Shown: piece after piece, positions 6,159 to 6,561 of the stretch
Numbering within the stretch: position 1 is the stretch's first letter
How the letters are laid out: the number at the start of each line of letters is the position of its first letter
Assembly: GCA_002440225.1 (NCBI GenBank)
Contig: DJSH01000075.1
Location: 14,662 to 21,222, forward strand
Reading direction: 5' to 3'
Origin: Candidatus Segatella violae
Lineage (GTDB): Bacteria > Bacteroidota > Bacteroidia > Bacteroidales > Bacteroidaceae
Length of the DNA: 6,561 nt
Made by a program: the position numbers and the translations under genes
The notes under the pieces: model-generated
Told to the model about the DNA's origin: nothing
What the model saw: only the letters and a program-made list of their open reading frames with translations
Database searches by the model: none

Positions 6159-6234
6159 CGTCCCGATGCAATTTTTCCTGCGTCCCGATGTAATTTTTCC
6201 TGCGTCGGGACGTAAGAAAGACTGCGTCGGGATG
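6159..6234 (+). repeat. 76-nt imperfect palindrome made from tandem 22-bp units
   Basis: Two 22-bp direct repeats, 6159-6180 and 6181-6202, differ at one base. Each consists of CGTCCCGATG followed by YAATTTTTCCTG. Two inverted CGTCGGG arms follow, at 6203-6212 and 6225-6234. Folding base i onto 6393-i gives one stem of 32 positions around a 12-nt loop (6191-6202). Thirty positions pair, five of them as G-T (6160, 6167, 6173, 6180, 6189), and two mismatch (6171 with 6222, 6178 with 6215). All five G-T pairs are G-U in plus-strand RNA and C-A in minus-strand RNA, so the plus strand folds better. It may be an interspersed extragenic palindromic element or the core of a small RNA. No T-run of terminator type follows beyond TTTT at 6237-6240. 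Confidence 0.75.
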
Positions 6235-6288
6235 CCTTTTACAACTCATCGCAATGCTTGTAAGCGGCCCTCAAGATGCTCTTTCCAC

Positions 6289-6489
6289 CACTGTCCACAG
6301 TGTAGACAGCAAACTGCAAAGCCTTAGGCAGTTTACTGCTCTTACTAGACAGTTTTCTGTCGACAGCCTCGCAGCTATCACGATAAAGCCTTTGACGATA
6401 GCGTTTGTATTATACAAATCCGCCGAAACGGCTAACGGGGTGTCGGCATATTCAGCGTTACAGAATATCCGGCACTATGGATCTTTTTT
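6289..6489 (+). other. Non-coding stretch with a chain of hairpins ending near a T-run
   Basis: Seven successive inverted repeats were found by eye: 6289-6293 with 6298-6302 (cactg/cagtg); 6307-6317 with 6328-6338 (one mismatch); 6348-6352 with 6357-6361 (gacag/ctgtc, TTTT loop); 6374-6379 with 6397-6402 (gctatc/gatagc); 6404-6410 with 6412-6418 (tttgtat/atacaaa); 6422-6425 with 6429-6432 (gccg/cggc); and 6441-6453 with 6463-6474. The last is a 12-bp stem with one bulged base and one G-U pair. Six T follow at 6484-6489. No open frame here has a start codon together with recognisable family sequence. The pattern fits a structured RNA or a repeat element; neither is proven. Positions 6490-6561 to the right edge show nothing I recognise. 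Confidence 0.4.
6441..6489 (+). terminator. Weak terminator candidate: 12-bp hairpin plus T6
   Basis: tgtcgg (6441-6446) pairs with ccggca (6469-6474), with one G-U pair. After a bulged C at 6447, atattc (6448-6453) pairs with gaatat (6463-6468) around a 9-nt loop. Six T lie at 6484-6489, nine bases past the stem. That gap is longer than in a standard intrinsic terminator, so the call is weak. If real, it would end a plus-strand transcript of the tail. Confidence 0.3.
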
Positions 6490-6561
6490 AGCAGTATCAT
6501 ATAAAAATGCAAGAAAAAGTTTGGTGTTTTAAAGATTTCTTGGATCACCTGCAAAAGCGTG

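Noticed and set aside
6357..6366. Perfect 10-bp palindrome ctgtcgacag
   Set aside because: It overlaps the gacag/ctgtc stem of the hairpin chain and is short enough to be chance, so it is not listed as a separate site.
6271..6474. Stop-free minus-strand frame (about 68 codons) across the tail
   Set aside because: It contains no ATG, is bounded by stops on both sides, and overlaps the inverted repeats, so it is more likely chance than a gene fragment.
6254..6532. Plus-strand open frame of 92 aa in the tail
   Set aside because: It spans the hairpin chain, has no recognisable domain, and no promoter or ribosome-binding site precedes it. I cannot exclude a small protein.
6505..6561. Promoter at the right edge (TTTGG near 6520)
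   Set aside because: A -33-like TTTG is visible, but no TAnnTTTG follows at the needed distance before the window ends.

Overview
The window looks like chromosomal DNA of a Bacteroidales species, most likely Prevotella/Segatella. Three pieces of evidence support this. The upstream regions carry the Bacteroidota -7 promoter element TAnnTTTG, three times in the form TTTGCA. Shine-Dalgarno sequences are weak or absent. The protein sequences, notably MnmA and the fused ThrE-type exporter, resemble that group. The genus is an inference, made without a database search.

Layout. Positions 1-44 hold a terminator-like hairpin. Positions 15-1344, minus strand, hold mnmA (tRNA 2-thiouridylase) followed 31 bp downstream by a small reading frame that begins like an HD-domain phosphohydrolase but loses the family sequence after about 43 residues. 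Positions 1345-1626 are a divergent intergenic region with promoters facing both ways. Positions 1627-5859, plus strand, hold three genes: an AspT/YidE/YbjL-family (AAE) transporter with two central RCK_C domains, a fused ThrE/YjjPB-type exporter, and a LysR-type regulator. The regulator has its own promoter and a large palindrome at its predicted transcription start. Positions 5860-6561 contain no convincing gene. This tail holds a GGTGAAG/CTTCACC repeat cluster, a 76-nt near-continuous hairpin built from tandem 22-bp units, and a run of smaller hairpins ending near a T-run.

How the parts may work together. MnmA is a housekeeping tRNA-modification enzyme. The two membrane proteins belong to different families, but each family has a member reported to export succinate: SucE1 of Corynebacterium in the AAE family, and YjjPB of E. 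coli in the ThrE family. Succinate is a main fermentation end product in Prevotella and Bacteroides. The pair, with the adjacent LysR regulator, is therefore a reasonable candidate dicarboxylate or amino-acid export module; this is an inference.

The least explained part is the tail. In its 76-nt hairpin, all five non-Watson-Crick pairs that are not outright mismatches read as G-U on the plus strand and as A-C on the minus strand. This suggests that a plus-strand RNA is the folded species. Whether it is a repeat family, a small RNA or a 3'-UTR structure cannot be settled from this window alone.
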